Positions 38,243 through 47,489 of a DNA stretch of 64,000 bases are shown here, piece after piece. This DNA comes from Schlesneria paludicola DSM 18645 (GTDB lineage Bacteria; Planctomycetota; Planctomycetia; Planctomycetales; Planctomycetaceae), in assembly GCF_000255655.1 (NCBI RefSeq), contig NZ_JH636435.1, positions 2,635,095 to 2,699,094 on the forward strand. Reading direction: 5' to 3'. Within the stretch, counting starts at the first letter, position 1; each line of letters starts with the position of its first letter. The translations under genes and the position numbers were made by a program. The notes below the pieces were generated by a model that saw only the letters and a program-made list of their open reading frames with translations, was not told the DNA's origin and did not search any database.

Positions 38243-40420
38243 ATGAAGTTCTTTTGCAGCATCCTGTTGGTAATGGCGACATTGACGGTCAGTCGCGCAG
38301 AAGGCCTGCCTCGTAGCACACCTGAATCCCAAGGCGTTTCATCGGCTGAACTTCTCAAGTTTGTCGAGACCGCTGATCAGCAATTCGATTCACTGAACAG
38401 CATCATGGTGGTGCGACATGGTCATGTCGTCGCCGAAGGTTGGTGGGCACCGTACCACGCGGAGGCGCGTCACTCGCTGTATTCACTCAGTAAAAGCTTT
38501 ACGTCGACCGCAATCGGAATCGCCATTTCCGAAGGAAAACTGGGCATCGACGATCTCGTCCTTCCCTTCTTTCCCGACGACGCCCCGAAGGAACCGAGCG
38601 AAAATCTGAAGAAGATGCGGGTTCGCGATCTCTTGCGAATGGCGACAGGACACCAGACCGAACCCTCACGCGCCGACGACGTACACTGGGTGAAAACGTT
38701 CCTGTCGCATCCCGTCGCATTCAAGCCCGGATCGCACTTCCTCTACAACACCCCCGCAACTCACATGCAGTCCGCCATCGTCCAGAAAGTCTCCGGCGCA
38801 ACCCTGCACGAATACTTGAAGCCGCGCCTGTTCGAACCGCTGGGGATCGAAAACCCGACCTGGGACAATAGCCCGCAAGGGATGAGCATCGGCGGGTACG
38901 GCCTGAATCTCCGCACCGAAGACATCGCACGCTTTGGTCAACTGTACCTTCAGAAAGGGCTGTGGAAGGGCAAGCAACTGGTTCCCGCCGAGTGGATTGC
39001 CGAGGCGACGTCGCGCCAAACCGCAACCGGCAGCGATCCTGTCAGTGACTGGGACCATGGGTACGGCTATCAGTTCTGGCGCGGCCGTCACGGGGCCTAT
39101 CGAGGCGACGGTGCCTTCGGCCAGTTTTGCATCGTCCTGCCCGAGTTGGACGCGGTCATCGCCATCACCAGTGGCGTCAAAGATATGCAGGCAGTGCTGA
39201 ATTTAGTGTGGGACAAACTTCTGCCTGCCATCAAGGATTCGACACTTCCAGCCGACGACGACGCACGCGGGAAACTTGAAAATGTTCTGCGCGGCTTGGC
39301 CTTGCGCAAAGTTGAAGGGACCGCCGAGCCCGCGAAAGTCTCGGGGAAGAAGTTTGTCTTCTCCCCGAGTCCCAGCAAGCTGGAAGCGATCACACTCGAC
39401 TTGGGCGATGACAGCGGCGATGTCACCCTCGTTGCACGCTTCGATGGCGTCGAGCATCGAATCCAATGCGGGCGGAAGACTTGGGTGGCGGGAAAAACCC
39501 GCTGGGGTTTGATGCCAGAACAGCCTGTTGCCGCATGCGGGGCATGGACCGCGCCGGGAACCTTTACAGCCAAACTCTGTTTCGTCGAAACACCGTTCGT
39601 CACGACGGTCACTTTGAAATTTGATGGGAACGAAATTCGTTGCCACTCTAAGCCAAATTTGGAGTTCGGCCCCAAGCACGAATTCGAAGCTCTGGGGATC
39701 GCGGGTGAAGTGGCTCCCGCTGCAGCGAAGCCGCTCACCACCGATGTGAAACCGATCGAACCCGAAAAAGTTCAATTGGTCGCAGCGCCAGCCAACACCT
39801 CTGGGTCGCGACCACCCCATGATTTCGCCAAATGGGAGAAAGCGATCGCGGCCTACGAACAGGCAGACCAAACCAATCCGCCTCCAAAAGGAGGAATCGT
39901 GTTTATCGGGTCATCCACGATCCTGCTCTGGAAATCGTTGGTAGAAGACTTTCCCGATCACAAAGTCATCAATCGCGGTTTTGGCGGCTCTGAAATTGTT
40001 GATTCCACCCATTTTGCGGATCGCATCATCTTTCCCTACGAGCCAAGACAGATTTATCTGCGGGCCGGTGGAAACGACATCCACGGAGGACGCACCCCCG
40101 CAGAAGTGGCCTCGGACTTTGTCGACTTCGTGCAGAAAGTTCATTCTCGTCTGCCAAAGACCGAGATCTACTACATCGCAGTCAGTCCGGCCCCCTCACG
40201 ATGGGGTGAAACAGACAAATATCGCGCCCTGAATGCGCTGATCCGGCAAGCCGCCTTGGATCTTCCTCGCGTAGGATTCGTCGACGCATTCGATATCACG
40301 CTTGGCAGCCAAGGCCAGGCCCGAAAAGACCTGTTCGTACCGGACATGCTTCATCTAAACCCTGACGGCTACCGCGTCCTTGCTGAAGCCGTTCGCCCAT
40401 TCCTGCCGACCGGGAAATAG
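38243..40420 (+). CDS. Serine hydrolase (class C beta-lactamase type) fused to SGNH/GDSL hydrolase
   Basis: A 725-residue exported two-enzyme fusion. A signal peptide (cleavage near SRAEG) is followed by a beta-lactamase/DD-peptidase-fold domain to about 350, with SxxK as Ser81-Leu-Ser-Lys84 and the YNT motif in FLYNTPATH. A beta-rich middle (about 370-500) has no named domain. The C-terminal SGNH hydrolase (about 550-725) shows GIVFIGSSTI (block I Ser), GFGGSEI (block II), RAGGNDI (block III Asn) and DMLHLNPDGY (block V Asp-x-x-His). Class C-like esterases and SGNH enzymes both cleave esters, so joint deacylation of a carbohydrate or peptidoglycan derivative is a reasonable guess. Start 38243 gives the signal peptide. 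Confidence 0.9.
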   Translation: MKFFCSILLVMATLTVSRAEGLPRSTPESQGVSSAELLKFVETADQQFDSLNSIMVVRHGHVVAEGWWAPYHAEARHSLYSLSKSFTSTAIGIAISEGKLGIDDLVLPFFPDDAPKEPSENLKKMRVRDLLRMATGHQTEPSRADDVHWVKTFLSHPVAFKPGSHFLYNTPATHMQSAIVQKVSGATLHEYLKPRLFEPLGIENPTWDNSPQGMSIGGYGLNLRTEDIARFGQLYLQKGLWKGKQLVPAEWIAEATSRQTATGSDPVSDWDHGYGYQFWRGRHGAYRGDGAFGQFCIVLPELDAVIAITSGVKDMQAVLNLVWDKLLPAIKDSTLPADDDARGKLENVLRGLALRKVEGTAEPAKVSGKKFVFSPSPSKLEAITLDLGDDSGDVTLVARFDGVEHRIQCGRKTWVAGKTRWGLMPEQPVAACGAWTAPGTFTAKLCFVETPFVTTVTLKFDGNEIRCHSKPNLEFGPKHEFEALGIAGEVAPAAAKPLTTDVKPIEPEKVQLVAAPANTSGSRPPHDFAKWEKAIAAYEQADQTNPPPKGGIVFIGSSTILLWKSLVEDFPDHKVINRGFGGSEIVDSTHFADRIIFPYEPRQIYLRAGGNDIHGGRTPAEVASDFVDFVQKVHSRLPKTEIYYIAVSPAPSRWGETDKYRALNALIRQAALDLPRVGFVDAFDITLGSQGQARKDLFVPDMLHLNPDGYRVLAEAVRPFLPTGK

Positions 40421-40572
40421 GGGCACATTCATTCGATTTTGGCCGGTTCGCGAGAATCACCTCAGTCGCTCGCAAGGAATCGCAGATCCATCGCAAGCTG
40501 TGGCTGTCAACCTGCCGATCTTATGATAAGCTATCGCTGATATGTTCGGCTGTCATTCATGAGAGGCATCGC

Positions 40573-42009
40573 ATGCTGACGGTTCTCGGCGATTCGGCAA
40601 AACTGTGCGATGGGGTCACGCGACGCGAAATCATGCGCGTCGGTGGATTGTCACTCTTTGCCGGCATGAGTCTGCCGGGATATTTGCGAGCGACGGAGTC
40701 GTCGGCAACAACGCGCCCCGGTCGCGCGAAGTCAGTCGTGCTGTTCAATCTGCTCGGTGGTCCGAGTCAGATGGATATGTTCGATCTGAAGCCGAACGCA
40801 CCCGTCGAAGTGCGCGGTGAGTTCCTGCCGATCGCCACATCCGTCGACGGACTGCAAATCTGTGAGCATTTGCCGAACGTGGCAAAGCTGATGCACAAGA
40901 CGACACTGATCCGCACGGTCAGCCACGGCTACAACGCGCACAATCCGTTGCCGATCATGACCGGCTTTACCGGCGGCAATTTCGGACAATTGAAGGCTGA
41001 TCCCACTGATCCACCGGATGTCGGTGCAATCTGCCAGTATCTAGGACTGGGCCCACGCAACTTGCCCGGAGCGGTTTGCCTGCCTTGTTATCCCGGGTGG
41101 GGCGAGAGTTCGATGTACGCCGGCCTGCGTCGCCCCGGCCCCTATGGCGGCTTTCTCGGCAGCCAGTACGACCCGCTATTCGCCGTCTGCGATCCGAAAT
41201 TCGGACGCGAACCAACAGTCAAATTCTACGATCCGGTCCTTCCCATCGGTGACCCGCAATTGCCGTCTGTCGACGAGCTGCCCGACATCACGGTGAATCG
41301 ACTCAGCCGTCGCCGATCGATGCTTGATCAACTCGACACACAATTCGCCAAAACGCGGCAGTCGGGCTCAATCGATCGACTGAGCCTGTTTCAGCAGACC
41401 GCATTCGACATGCTGACCTCCAGCAAGACACGTGACGCATTTGATCTCTCGCAAGAATCCGCTGACACGCGCGATCGATATGGACGGAACCTGAGCGGTT
41501 CCAGCATGCTGGTGGCCCGTCGACTGGTGGAAGTGGGCGTGCCGTTTATCAGTGTCCACGCCGAGATCTTCGGCAAGTATGGGCACTCCTACGATATGCA
41601 CGAGAACAATTTCGGGATGCTCAAGGACTACAACTTACCGATCCTGGACCAATGCGTTCCCGCATTGATCGAAGACTTGGATTCGCGCGGGCTGCTTGAT
41701 TCCACGCTGGTCATTGTGATGGGTGAAATGGGACGTGCCCCAAAGATCAACTCCAAAGCCGGCCGTGACCACTGGCCACAATGCGGTTTTAGCCTACTGG
41801 CTGGCGGAGGTGTCAAACGTGGATTCGTCTACGGCGAAACCGACAAACAAGCGGCATATCCCATCAGCCACGCCGTTTCGCCGGGCGACCTGGTCGCGAC
41901 AATTTACCAGCAATTGGGAATCGATCCTCACCTGACCGTCCGCGACCAAACCGGCCGCCCGATCGGGATCTCACACGGCGGCGAACCGATCACCGAAATT
42001 ATCGCCTAA
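40573..42009 (+). CDS. DUF1501 Tat-exported protein
   Basis: A 478-residue DUF1501 protein. The twin-arginine signal is TRREIMRVGGLSLFAGM. The body belongs to the alkaline-phosphatase superfamily: VVLFNLLGGPSQMDMFDLKP at the start of the mature part, HNPLPIMTG and the C-terminal VIVMGEMGRAPK and KAGRDHWPQCGFSLLAGGG motifs. In planctomycetes DUF1501 genes normally sit beside a DUF1549/DUF1553 cytochrome-type partner, which is absent here. A second DUF1501 lies at 59940-61280. Enzymatic function is unknown. A hairpin follows the stop. Confidence 0.93.
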   Translation: MLTVLGDSAKLCDGVTRREIMRVGGLSLFAGMSLPGYLRATESSATTRPGRAKSVVLFNLLGGPSQMDMFDLKPNAPVEVRGEFLPIATSVDGLQICEHLPNVAKLMHKTTLIRTVSHGYNAHNPLPIMTGFTGGNFGQLKADPTDPPDVGAICQYLGLGPRNLPGAVCLPCYPGWGESSMYAGLRRPGPYGGFLGSQYDPLFAVCDPKFGREPTVKFYDPVLPIGDPQLPSVDELPDITVNRLSRRRSMLDQLDTQFAKTRQSGSIDRLSLFQQTAFDMLTSSKTRDAFDLSQESADTRDRYGRNLSGSSMLVARRLVEVGVPFISVHAEIFGKYGHSYDMHENNFGMLKDYNLPILDQCVPALIEDLDSRGLLDSTLVIVMGEMGRAPKINSKAGRDHWPQCGFSLLAGGGVKRGFVYGETDKQAAYPISHAVSPGDLVATIYQQLGIDPHLTVRDQTGRPIGISHGGEPITEIIA

Positions 42010-42031
42010 CCGGCCTTGATGCGGATTGGTT

Positions 42032-42058
42032 GAGCGACGAATTCCTAAACCGTCGCTC
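42032..42058 (+). terminator. Hairpin after DUF1501 gene
   Basis: GAGCGACG and CGTCGCTC pair perfectly around an 11-base loop, 22 bases after the stop. No T-run; modest support. Confidence 0.45.
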
Positions 42059-42235
42059 CAAACTCAGCCTCGGACCATTCAGATACACAGTACGCGGAGA
42101 GCGTGCGTCGCTGATGTGCCAGGAAGTCTGAAGAGATTCGTTCTTTAATTCAGACACCCTCCGTCAGAGGGTCGGTTTCATGACAACCGCTGAAGAATTC
42201 TTGCATGATTCAAGATTCCGGAATCGAGTCACCAG

Positions 42236-42568
42236 TTAACTGCTGCTTGACTGCCCTGAGCGCGCCATCCAACGCAAGATTGCCGCGAAGCAATATTCCC
42301 AGGCAAAGCTATTCAAACCAATTAACGCAGCACCAAACGCGACGCTTTCGACTGTCGGTGAGGGCGTGCCAGGAGACGGGAAAAAAAGAAACGAGGCAAA
42401 AGGAACGCTGAGTCCGAAAGCCAGCACAATCCCGCACTCCGTGTAAGGCGATTCTTGTCGATGACCGGCAAGTGAATCTACTGCAATTATTGTCAGCCAT
42501 CCGGCGCAATTGAGCATCGCCAGCCACCCACCCAAATTGGGGCGCCAGTCTTTTGATGAGCCTACCAT
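42236..42568 (-). CDS. Small multi-pass membrane protein at the end of the paralogue array
   Basis: A 110-residue hydrophobic protein with three probable membrane segments: GGWLAMLNCAGWLTIIAV, GIVLAFGLSVPFASFLFF and VAFGAALIGLNSFAWEYCFA. It lacks the PYWSIVLPLT signature of the array genes and so is not an obvious member of that family. Its start overlaps the end of the preceding array gene by 7 bases, so it is probably translated from the same mRNA. I recognise no family. A real gene is supported by the overlap and consistent hydrophobic periodicity, but it could still be spurious. Confidence 0.5.
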   Translation of the reverse strand: MVGSSKDWRPNLGGWLAMLNCAGWLTIIAVDSLAGHRQESPYTECGIVLAFGLSVPFASFLFFPSPGTPSPTVESVAFGAALIGLNSFAWEYCFAAILRWMARSGQSSSS

Positions 42569-42960
42569 GAGTCACACCCCCTTGGTGGTGTAGATTCAAG
42601 GACTTTTGGCTTGTTCATAATCCGTGGATTACGGAGCAGGAGATAACACGACAACGCAATCAACTGGACGACGATGGACCAGTAGGGCAACCGAAGCACT
42701 TCAGCCCAGATCGTACGAGGGCCTTTTTCAATAAACACAGGTGAACCGTCATCAGCTCGGTAGGCCAAGAATTTGTTATCAACATAACGGATTTTCGTGA
42801 TATAGATTTCGGCATGTGCTGAATGGAGGGTCAGGCTAGATCCGATGGGGTATTGCTCACCAGTTGTTCCGATCGTGCGCACCCACCCCACCGTGAGCAT
42901 ACACGCCATCGCCAGCGTTACCACTCCGACCTTTCGTCGCCATGACTTGAAGTAACTCAC
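42562..42960 (-). CDS. Array paralogue 1: small two-TM protein
   Basis: A 132-residue member of the array family. The N-terminus MSYFKSWRRKVGVVTLAMAC gives a basic start, a first hydrophobic segment with Ala-Cys, then GWVR. A middle region of about 65 residues is predicted to be extracytoplasmic, followed by LPYWSIVVQLIALSCYLLL and a longer tail than other members. The N-terminal 20 residues and flanking DNA nearly equal those of the gene at 43880-44296 (offset 1336 bases), indicating recent duplication. Function unknown; no enzymatic motif. Confidence 0.8.
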   Translation of the reverse strand: MSYFKSWRRKVGVVTLAMACMLTVGWVRTIGTTGEQYPIGSSLTLHSAHAEIYITKIRYVDNKFLAYRADDGSPVFIEKGPRTIWAEVLRLPYWSIVVQLIALSCYLLLRNPRIMNKPKVLESTPPRGCDSW

Positions 42961-42970
42961 GTTACGGTCC

Positions 42971-43462
42971 TCAATTCGAAGTGGTGAGCGGTGATTCAGC
43001 TCGCCTTGCCGATCGAGGCTTCGACAGCAGTAGCCAGATGGAAATCAGAGTCAGGGGGATGACGATCGACCAATAGGGGATCATCTCCCTGACCAGTTTA
43101 GGGTGACCGGTGTTTATCCCAAAGTTTGTGATGATTCCATTGGGTGTCGCATATCCCCAGCCAAATCGATCCGAAAGACTGTATTGAAACGCCAAAGCCG
43201 TCTCGATTCTCCGTGTCATTGACGCACCTGGGCCATAATCTGCTTCAGGGGCTCGTCTAGTGGATTCAATGGTAACGATCGCTGCCTGGGGTCGATTCAA
43301 TACAAAAACGCTCTGATGGCCGGAAACGACAACCGTATTGCCGAATAGAAGAATCCAGTCGGCATGTGTTCGACTTCGGGTCCAGGCAGCCAACAACACG
43401 CATGCCATCAGCAGCGTGACGACGCCGAGCTTGCGCCGTTGAAGCTTGAAGTAGCCGTTCAT
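42971..43462 (-). CDS. Array paralogue 2: small two-TM protein
   Basis: A 163-residue member. It starts MNGYFKLQRRKLGVVTLLMAC, then AAWTRSR, a variable middle of about 95 residues (including SVFVLNRPQAAIVTIEST) and IPYWSIVIPLTLISIWLLLS with a basic tail. The ATG at 43462 overlaps the TGA of the upstream array gene (ATGA), arguing for translational coupling and for this start over in-frame upstream codons. The 5' end matches the start of the gene at 44798 at the same 1336-base offset. Confidence 0.8.
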   Translation of the reverse strand: MNGYFKLQRRKLGVVTLLMACVLLAAWTRSRTHADWILLFGNTVVVSGHQSVFVLNRPQAAIVTIESTRRAPEADYGPGASMTRRIETALAFQYSLSDRFGWGYATPNGIITNFGINTGHPKLVREMIPYWSIVIPLTLISIWLLLSKPRSARRAESPLTTSN

Positions 43463-43827
43463 GGCTGGAGGCCCTGATTCGGCACGGATCGCGTCATACG
43501 TGGCTTGCTGAGCAACAGGTAGGCGGAGAGCACTGTCAGCGGAAGAACGATCGACCAGTAGGGAATTGTCATCCAATTGCTTAGGAGAGTACAAGGCAAT
43601 CCCGTAGCAAGCACTTGCACCAATCGAGCGTCGAACAACGGCCGACGGCCCGAAAGGTTTATTCCATCAGGCGTTGAACGAGCCACGACGAACTCACCGC
43701 TGCCAAGTGGAAATTCGATCTTGTCTCCAATATGCGGACTTCTGACCCACCCCGCCGTGAGCACACACGCCAACACCAGCGTCAACACGCCCATCTTTCG
43801 TTGCAGCGGCTTGAAAAAATCGCCCAT
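43459..43827 (-). CDS. Array paralogue 3: small two-TM protein
   Basis: A 122-residue member: MGDFFKPLQRKMGVLTLVLAC, then TAGWVRSP, a short middle (about 45 residues) and MTIPYWSIVLPLTVLSAYLL followed by SKPRMTRS. It is close to the minimal form of the family, with little more than the two hydrophobic segments. Its stop overlaps the next gene's ATG. Function unknown. Confidence 0.8.
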   Translation of the reverse strand: MGDFFKPLQRKMGVLTLVLACVLTAGWVRSPHIGDKIEFPLGSGEFVVARSTPDGINLSGRRPLFDARLVQVLATGLPCTLLSNWMTIPYWSIVLPLTVLSAYLLLSKPRMTRSVPNQGLQP

Positions 43828-43879
43828 GCTGTCGATCTCAATTCGGGGTGGAAATTGGTGATTCGACTCGCTTAGTCTG

Positions 43880-44296
43880 TCACAGTTTCGACATCAGAAG
43901 CAATGCGGAGAGAAGGGTCAGCGGGAGAACGATCGACCAGTAACGCACGGTGTACATAGTGCACTTGATCTTCGAAGTCGTTCCATCAGTCGCCGTATCG
44001 ACGATGTCAAACTCGGAGCGAGCAAAGCCGAGGAACTGCCATTTTGTCCTATCTTGGACTGCCCGTGCAGCAGTCGACTCTGTTTCACGCGAATTGGAGT
44101 GCGCAATCAGTGGTTGGAAAGGAGGACTCGAGCCTGCAGTCAGGTGTGCTTGCCCATCCATCGACATAAACAAGATATCGCCGAATCGAACATTATCCAT
44201 CCCCGTTGAACTTCTTATCCACCCCGCCGTGAGCGCACACGCCATCGCCAGCATTACCACTCCGACTTTTCGTCGCCATGACTTGAAGTAGCTCAC
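43880..44296 (-). CDS. Array paralogue 4: small two-TM protein
   Basis: A 138-residue member starting MSYFKSWRRKVGVVMLAMAC, followed by TAGWIRSS, and ending VRYWSIVLPLTLLSALLLMS. The N-terminus is almost identical to paralogue 1, while the middle (around AHSNSRETESTAARAVQDR) is unrelated to it. This contrast of conserved ends and divergent centre is the array's main feature. Confidence 0.8.
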   Translation of the reverse strand: MSYFKSWRRKVGVVMLAMACALTAGWIRSSTGMDNVRFGDILFMSMDGQAHLTAGSSPPFQPLIAHSNSRETESTAARAVQDRTKWQFLGFARSEFDIVDTATDGTTSKIKCTMYTVRYWSIVLPLTLLSALLLMSKL

Positions 44297-44330
44297 GTTA
44301 CGGTCCTCAATTCGAAATGGCGAGCGGCGA

Positions 44331-44798
44331 TTAGGCTCGCGTTGCTGGTCGAGGCCTCGACAGCAATAGCCATGTGGTGAGAATGGTCAGGGGGAGGACG
44401 ATTGACCAGTATGGAATCTGAAAAGCAGTCAGATTCAGCGGAGCAGGGGATTCAGTTCCTTTTCCGATATCAAACCCACCCCACTTCCAACGCCATTTGG
44501 TGCCGTCTCGACATCCTTGAAATGGGTGGTCATCGAATTTGATGTTCGAAGGCGGGTACAGAAACTTTGAACTCGTGAAGAATTTTGGAGTCCCAAAGCG
44601 AACCAGGGGGCCACTCTTATGCTGAAAGCACACCGTGCCCCGCTTAGAGATCGCTTCGTAGATCGCGGTGTCATGGAAACGAAAAGCAACCGTATCATTC
44701 TCTGACTGACTCCTGAACCAACCCACCGCAAACGCGCAAGCCATCACCAGCGTGATCACGCCCAGTTTGCGTTGCAGAGGCTTGAAGTAGCCGTTCAT
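44331..44798 (-). CDS. Array paralogue 5: small two-TM protein
   Basis: A 155-residue member: MNGYFKPLQRKLGVITLVMAC, then AVGWFRSQ, a middle of about 85 residues with two cysteines (VCFQHKSG, FQGCRDG) and IPYWSIVLPLTILTTWLLLS. The ATG overlaps the upstream TGA (ATGA). The DNA around its start is a near copy of that around 43462. Confidence 0.8.
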   Translation of the reverse strand: MNGYFKPLQRKLGVITLVMACAFAVGWFRSQSENDTVAFRFHDTAIYEAISKRGTVCFQHKSGPLVRFGTPKFFTSSKFLYPPSNIKFDDHPFQGCRDGTKWRWKWGGFDIGKGTESPAPLNLTAFQIPYWSIVLPLTILTTWLLLSRPRPATRA

Positions 44799-45340
44799 GT
44801 CTGGATGTCCTGATTCGGCGTGGATCGCTTCGCCCGCCACTTGCTGAGCAGCAGGTAGGCGGAGGAAAGGGCCAGCGAAAGGACGATTGGCCAACCCGGA
44901 ATTGTCAGGCAAGAAAACTGAATCGGATACTCTCCACCGGACGCAGTCCTCATTGTCGGCGTCGATAAATACACACTGAACGGTTGAAGTTCGAATGCGG
45001 TCGAGACTGAGGTATCCCCAAAATCCAAGAACCGACGCACGCCTCGGCCCGGTGTGGCATGGATACCAACTCCAGGGATCGATCGCACAGGTTCAGCAGC
45101 ATCCGTCATCCAGAAATAGGGCCGCGTTTTGGTTTGATCAGTCTTTCCGCTGATCGAGAGCAATCCGAGATTCACGCTGCGTGCACTAAGAGAAATCTGA
45201 AAGTAATGGTCCGCTCGATATGGAATTGTGAACGTGTCGGCAATCCAATCGCTTCGGAACCAAAGACTCATTGCGATGCACGCCACGAACAGCGTTACGA
45301 CACCGTTCTTACGATTCCGTGGTATGAAATAGCCGTTCAT
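44795..45340 (-). CDS. Array paralogue 6: small two-TM protein
   Basis: A 181-residue member, the longest of the group. The N-terminus MNGYFIPRNRKNGVVTLFVAC is followed by SLWFRSDW. The middle contains a lipocalin-like run of beta-prone segments (FQISLSARSVNLGLLSI), and the C-terminal helix is TIPGWPIVLSLALSSAYLLL, a diverged form of the signature. The start overlaps the stop of the fragment upstream in ATGA fashion. Confidence 0.78.
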   Translation of the reverse strand: MNGYFIPRNRKNGVVTLFVACIAMSLWFRSDWIADTFTIPYRADHYFQISLSARSVNLGLLSISGKTDQTKTRPYFWMTDAAEPVRSIPGVGIHATPGRGVRRFLDFGDTSVSTAFELQPFSVYLSTPTMRTASGGEYPIQFSCLTIPGWPIVLSLALSSAYLLLSKWRAKRSTPNQDIQT

Positions 45341-45677
45341 GCTGGCACTTTGGCTACTATCCGTGGCTTGCTGAGTAGCAGGTAGGCGGAAATCAACGTT
45401 AGCGGGATGACGATCAGGACGTTCACATTCCACGATCTGCGACACACGAGCGCCACAATGCGCCCTCCGCGGGAGTTCACCCAAGAGTCGTACAGGAGTG
45501 GCTTAGCCACTCGTCGATCCAATTGACGATGGACATCGACTCGCACAGTCTTCCGTCCACGCGTCAGGGCACGGCCGGGAAGTTCGACCGAATTTTGCCA
45601 GCCGAGACGCGGAAGTGACGATAAACCGAGAAAATCAAAATTGGCGACATGTAGCGATTTGATTTGACGTAACTCAA
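45337..45677 (-). pseudogene. Truncated array paralogue next to tRNA-Arg
   Basis: The C-terminal part ends with IVIPLTLISAYLLLSKPR, the family's second hydrophobic segment, and its stop overlaps the next array gene. The expected N-terminal basic/hydrophobic segment is missing: the frame runs back into the 3' end of the tRNA-Arg gene with no suitable ATG. It is most simply a paralogue whose 5' end was lost at the tRNA boundary, though translation from a non-ATG codon is possible. Confidence 0.6.
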
Positions 45678-45751
<74 letters not shown>

Positions 45752-46241
45752 ATAATTGCATTCAAGGTGCTTTTTCGCGTTTCGATTTGGGGGCCCATCA
45801 CGACACGTGGTTCGTGAAATTCCGATCCAAATCCAGCAGCCAAGTCTTGGAAACTTTTCCCAGAACTGCCATCCCCCTAACGGCATAGACGAAAAAAGTT
45901 CGGGACAAGATTTGCCATTTCGGCCCGTGGGCCAAACCCACAACTGCCGGGCACAAGTATCTCGATCAAAGGGACGACCTGCAAGCCGGAAGCGTACCCA
46001 GAAATCCGTGGTGACTTTCCTCGTGCGCCTGCCCGAGATCTTGTCGAATGATTCCTGCACGCGAAGCCCCTATTCCGAAGGCATTCCACAGCCGAAGCAA
46101 CCTGATAATGTCCGCGCTATGGCCGCGATTTACCGCGACGTCCCTGAAGAAGACTCTCGGCCTACGTTGCGAAACGAAGCAGAGAGAGACGGTTGCGAAA
46201 GAGACGGAGTCCACCATCCTGATCGGCAACGCCTGATCCGA
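45752..46241. other. 490-base region between tRNA-Arg and the next array gene
   Basis: No array signature is found in any frame and no other credible gene. The tRNA promoter must lie near its start at 45751. The overlapping open frames on both strands have no domain character. Confidence 0.45.
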
Positions 46242-46652
46242 TCACTTCGCTTTCGCCCGCGGCTTGCTGAGCAGCAGATAGGCGGACAGCAGCGTCAGTG
46301 GGATCACGAATGACCAATAAGGTGCGGCAACAATTTCTCTGGCCGCATCCGCGATTGAGGAGGGAGCCAGATAAACCGACGTTGACGTGCTGCCGTCCGG
46401 GTTCGTCACCACAACTGGTGGTGGAACAATTGTTGGTGTTGAAGGCCGCGGCGTCACGATTTCTTCGACGGTCAATAAGGCAAACGACGAGTGATCGCTC
46501 TCGAAAACAAGACCGCGAGAAGTTCCAGTGAACTGACGAGAATCGATCCAATCACGACCTCGTAAACTCCTGACCCATCCCGTAGCAAACATGCATGCCA
46601 GTCCCAGCGTCACCAGGCCAAGCATGCGCTTCGGACATTTGAAGTGACTCAT
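46242..46652 (-). CDS. Array paralogue 7: small two-TM protein
   Basis: A 136-residue member beyond the tRNA: MSHFKCPKRMLGLVTLGLAC, then TGWVRS, a middle with a Pro/Thr-rich stretch (TPRPSTPTIVPPPVVV), and APYWSFVIPLTLLSAYLLLS. The ATG overlaps the upstream stop (ATGA). It confirms that the family continues on both sides of tRNA-Arg. Confidence 0.8.
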   Translation of the reverse strand: MSHFKCPKRMLGLVTLGLACMFATGWVRSLRGRDWIDSRQFTGTSRGLVFESDHSSFALLTVEEIVTPRPSTPTIVPPPVVVTNPDGSTSTSVYLAPSSIADAAREIVAAPYWSFVIPLTLLSAYLLLSKPRAKAK

Positions 46653-47170
46653 GGCAACTCGCCCCCTCGACGTGGCGACGAAATCCCTCGCCCAAGTGGC
46701 CTGCTGAGCAGCAACCAAGCGGACATCAGGGCCAGAGGGATCACGATCGACCAGTACGGAATGATCCAGATCGCAATCGAATAACCCCTCTCCAGTGGTG
46801 GATCGTACGTCAAACCAGAGCTCGACGTGCTCCCGGCGACCATTGCCGAACGTCTCAAGTCTTTAATGGCGAAGTTCAAATTTTCCTTGAGAAGAACAAC
46901 GCTTTTCAATCGCGCGGCCGCATACGAGGACATGACGCGCGTCGTCCATTTTGCTGATGGCCGCACCTCTGTCATGGTCGGATCAAACTCTGTAGCAAGA
47001 ATAAGCCGCTCGTTACTCGAGAACCCGAAAACGGTTTTGTGAGTGTTGATTGGCAACTCAATGCAATCACGATTGCATCGACTTCTCGCCCATCCGCCCA
47101 TCAGAACGCACGCGATCAGTAGCGCCACAATGCCAAGCTTGCGTTTCCAACTCCTGAAGAAATCTCGCAT
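46649..47170 (-). CDS. Array paralogue 8: small two-TM protein
   Basis: A 173-residue member: MRDFFRSWKRKLGIVALLIAC, then GGWARSR, a middle of about 110 residues and IIPYWSIVIPLALMSAWLLLS. The start at 47170 is chosen by alignment with the family N-terminus; upstream in-frame sequence is not hydrophobic. Function unknown. Confidence 0.8.
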   Translation of the reverse strand: MRDFFRSWKRKLGIVALLIACVLMGGWARSRCNRDCIELPINTHKTVFGFSSNERLILATEFDPTMTEVRPSAKWTTRVMSSYAAARLKSVVLLKENLNFAIKDLRRSAMVAGSTSSSGLTYDPPLERGYSIAIWIIPYWSIVIPLALMSAWLLLSRPLGRGISSPRRGGELP

Positions 47171-47489
47171 GGTGTGACTCGCGGATGACTCGAAACGCAT
47201 TCGCTGTAGGTTGCCATCGCGAACAGGAGGACGCAAGGGCGAGTGGATCGTCACGGGCCAGAGGGGGGACAGCCCCATTTTCACGGATAAAAAACAGTTG
47301 TGACGGCAGCGTGCTCTGTCAAGGAAATGTGTCATCCCCAGCCTAAGAACGGACTACCATTTTGAGTATTCGGCAACACTGAAGCGAGGGAGCTCAATCA
47401 GTGCTTCATCTTTGGGGCGGCGGGATCTATTGGGGAACGTTTAGCAACCTGTGGAAGTAAGAAAGACAGGCACCTTTGCGGTCACGATG
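47171..47489. other. Intergenic region in the array with REP-like half site
   Basis: It contains GGGGGGACAGCCCCATTTTC near 47264-47285 and GACAGGCACCTTTGCGG near 47465, halves of the REP-like repeat family without matching partner arms. No gene is seen. Confidence 0.45.

Noticed and set aside
45756-46313. 185-codon plus-strand open frame beside tRNA-Arg
   Set aside because: It runs antisense into an array gene and has no recognisable features; high-GC genomes produce such frames by chance.
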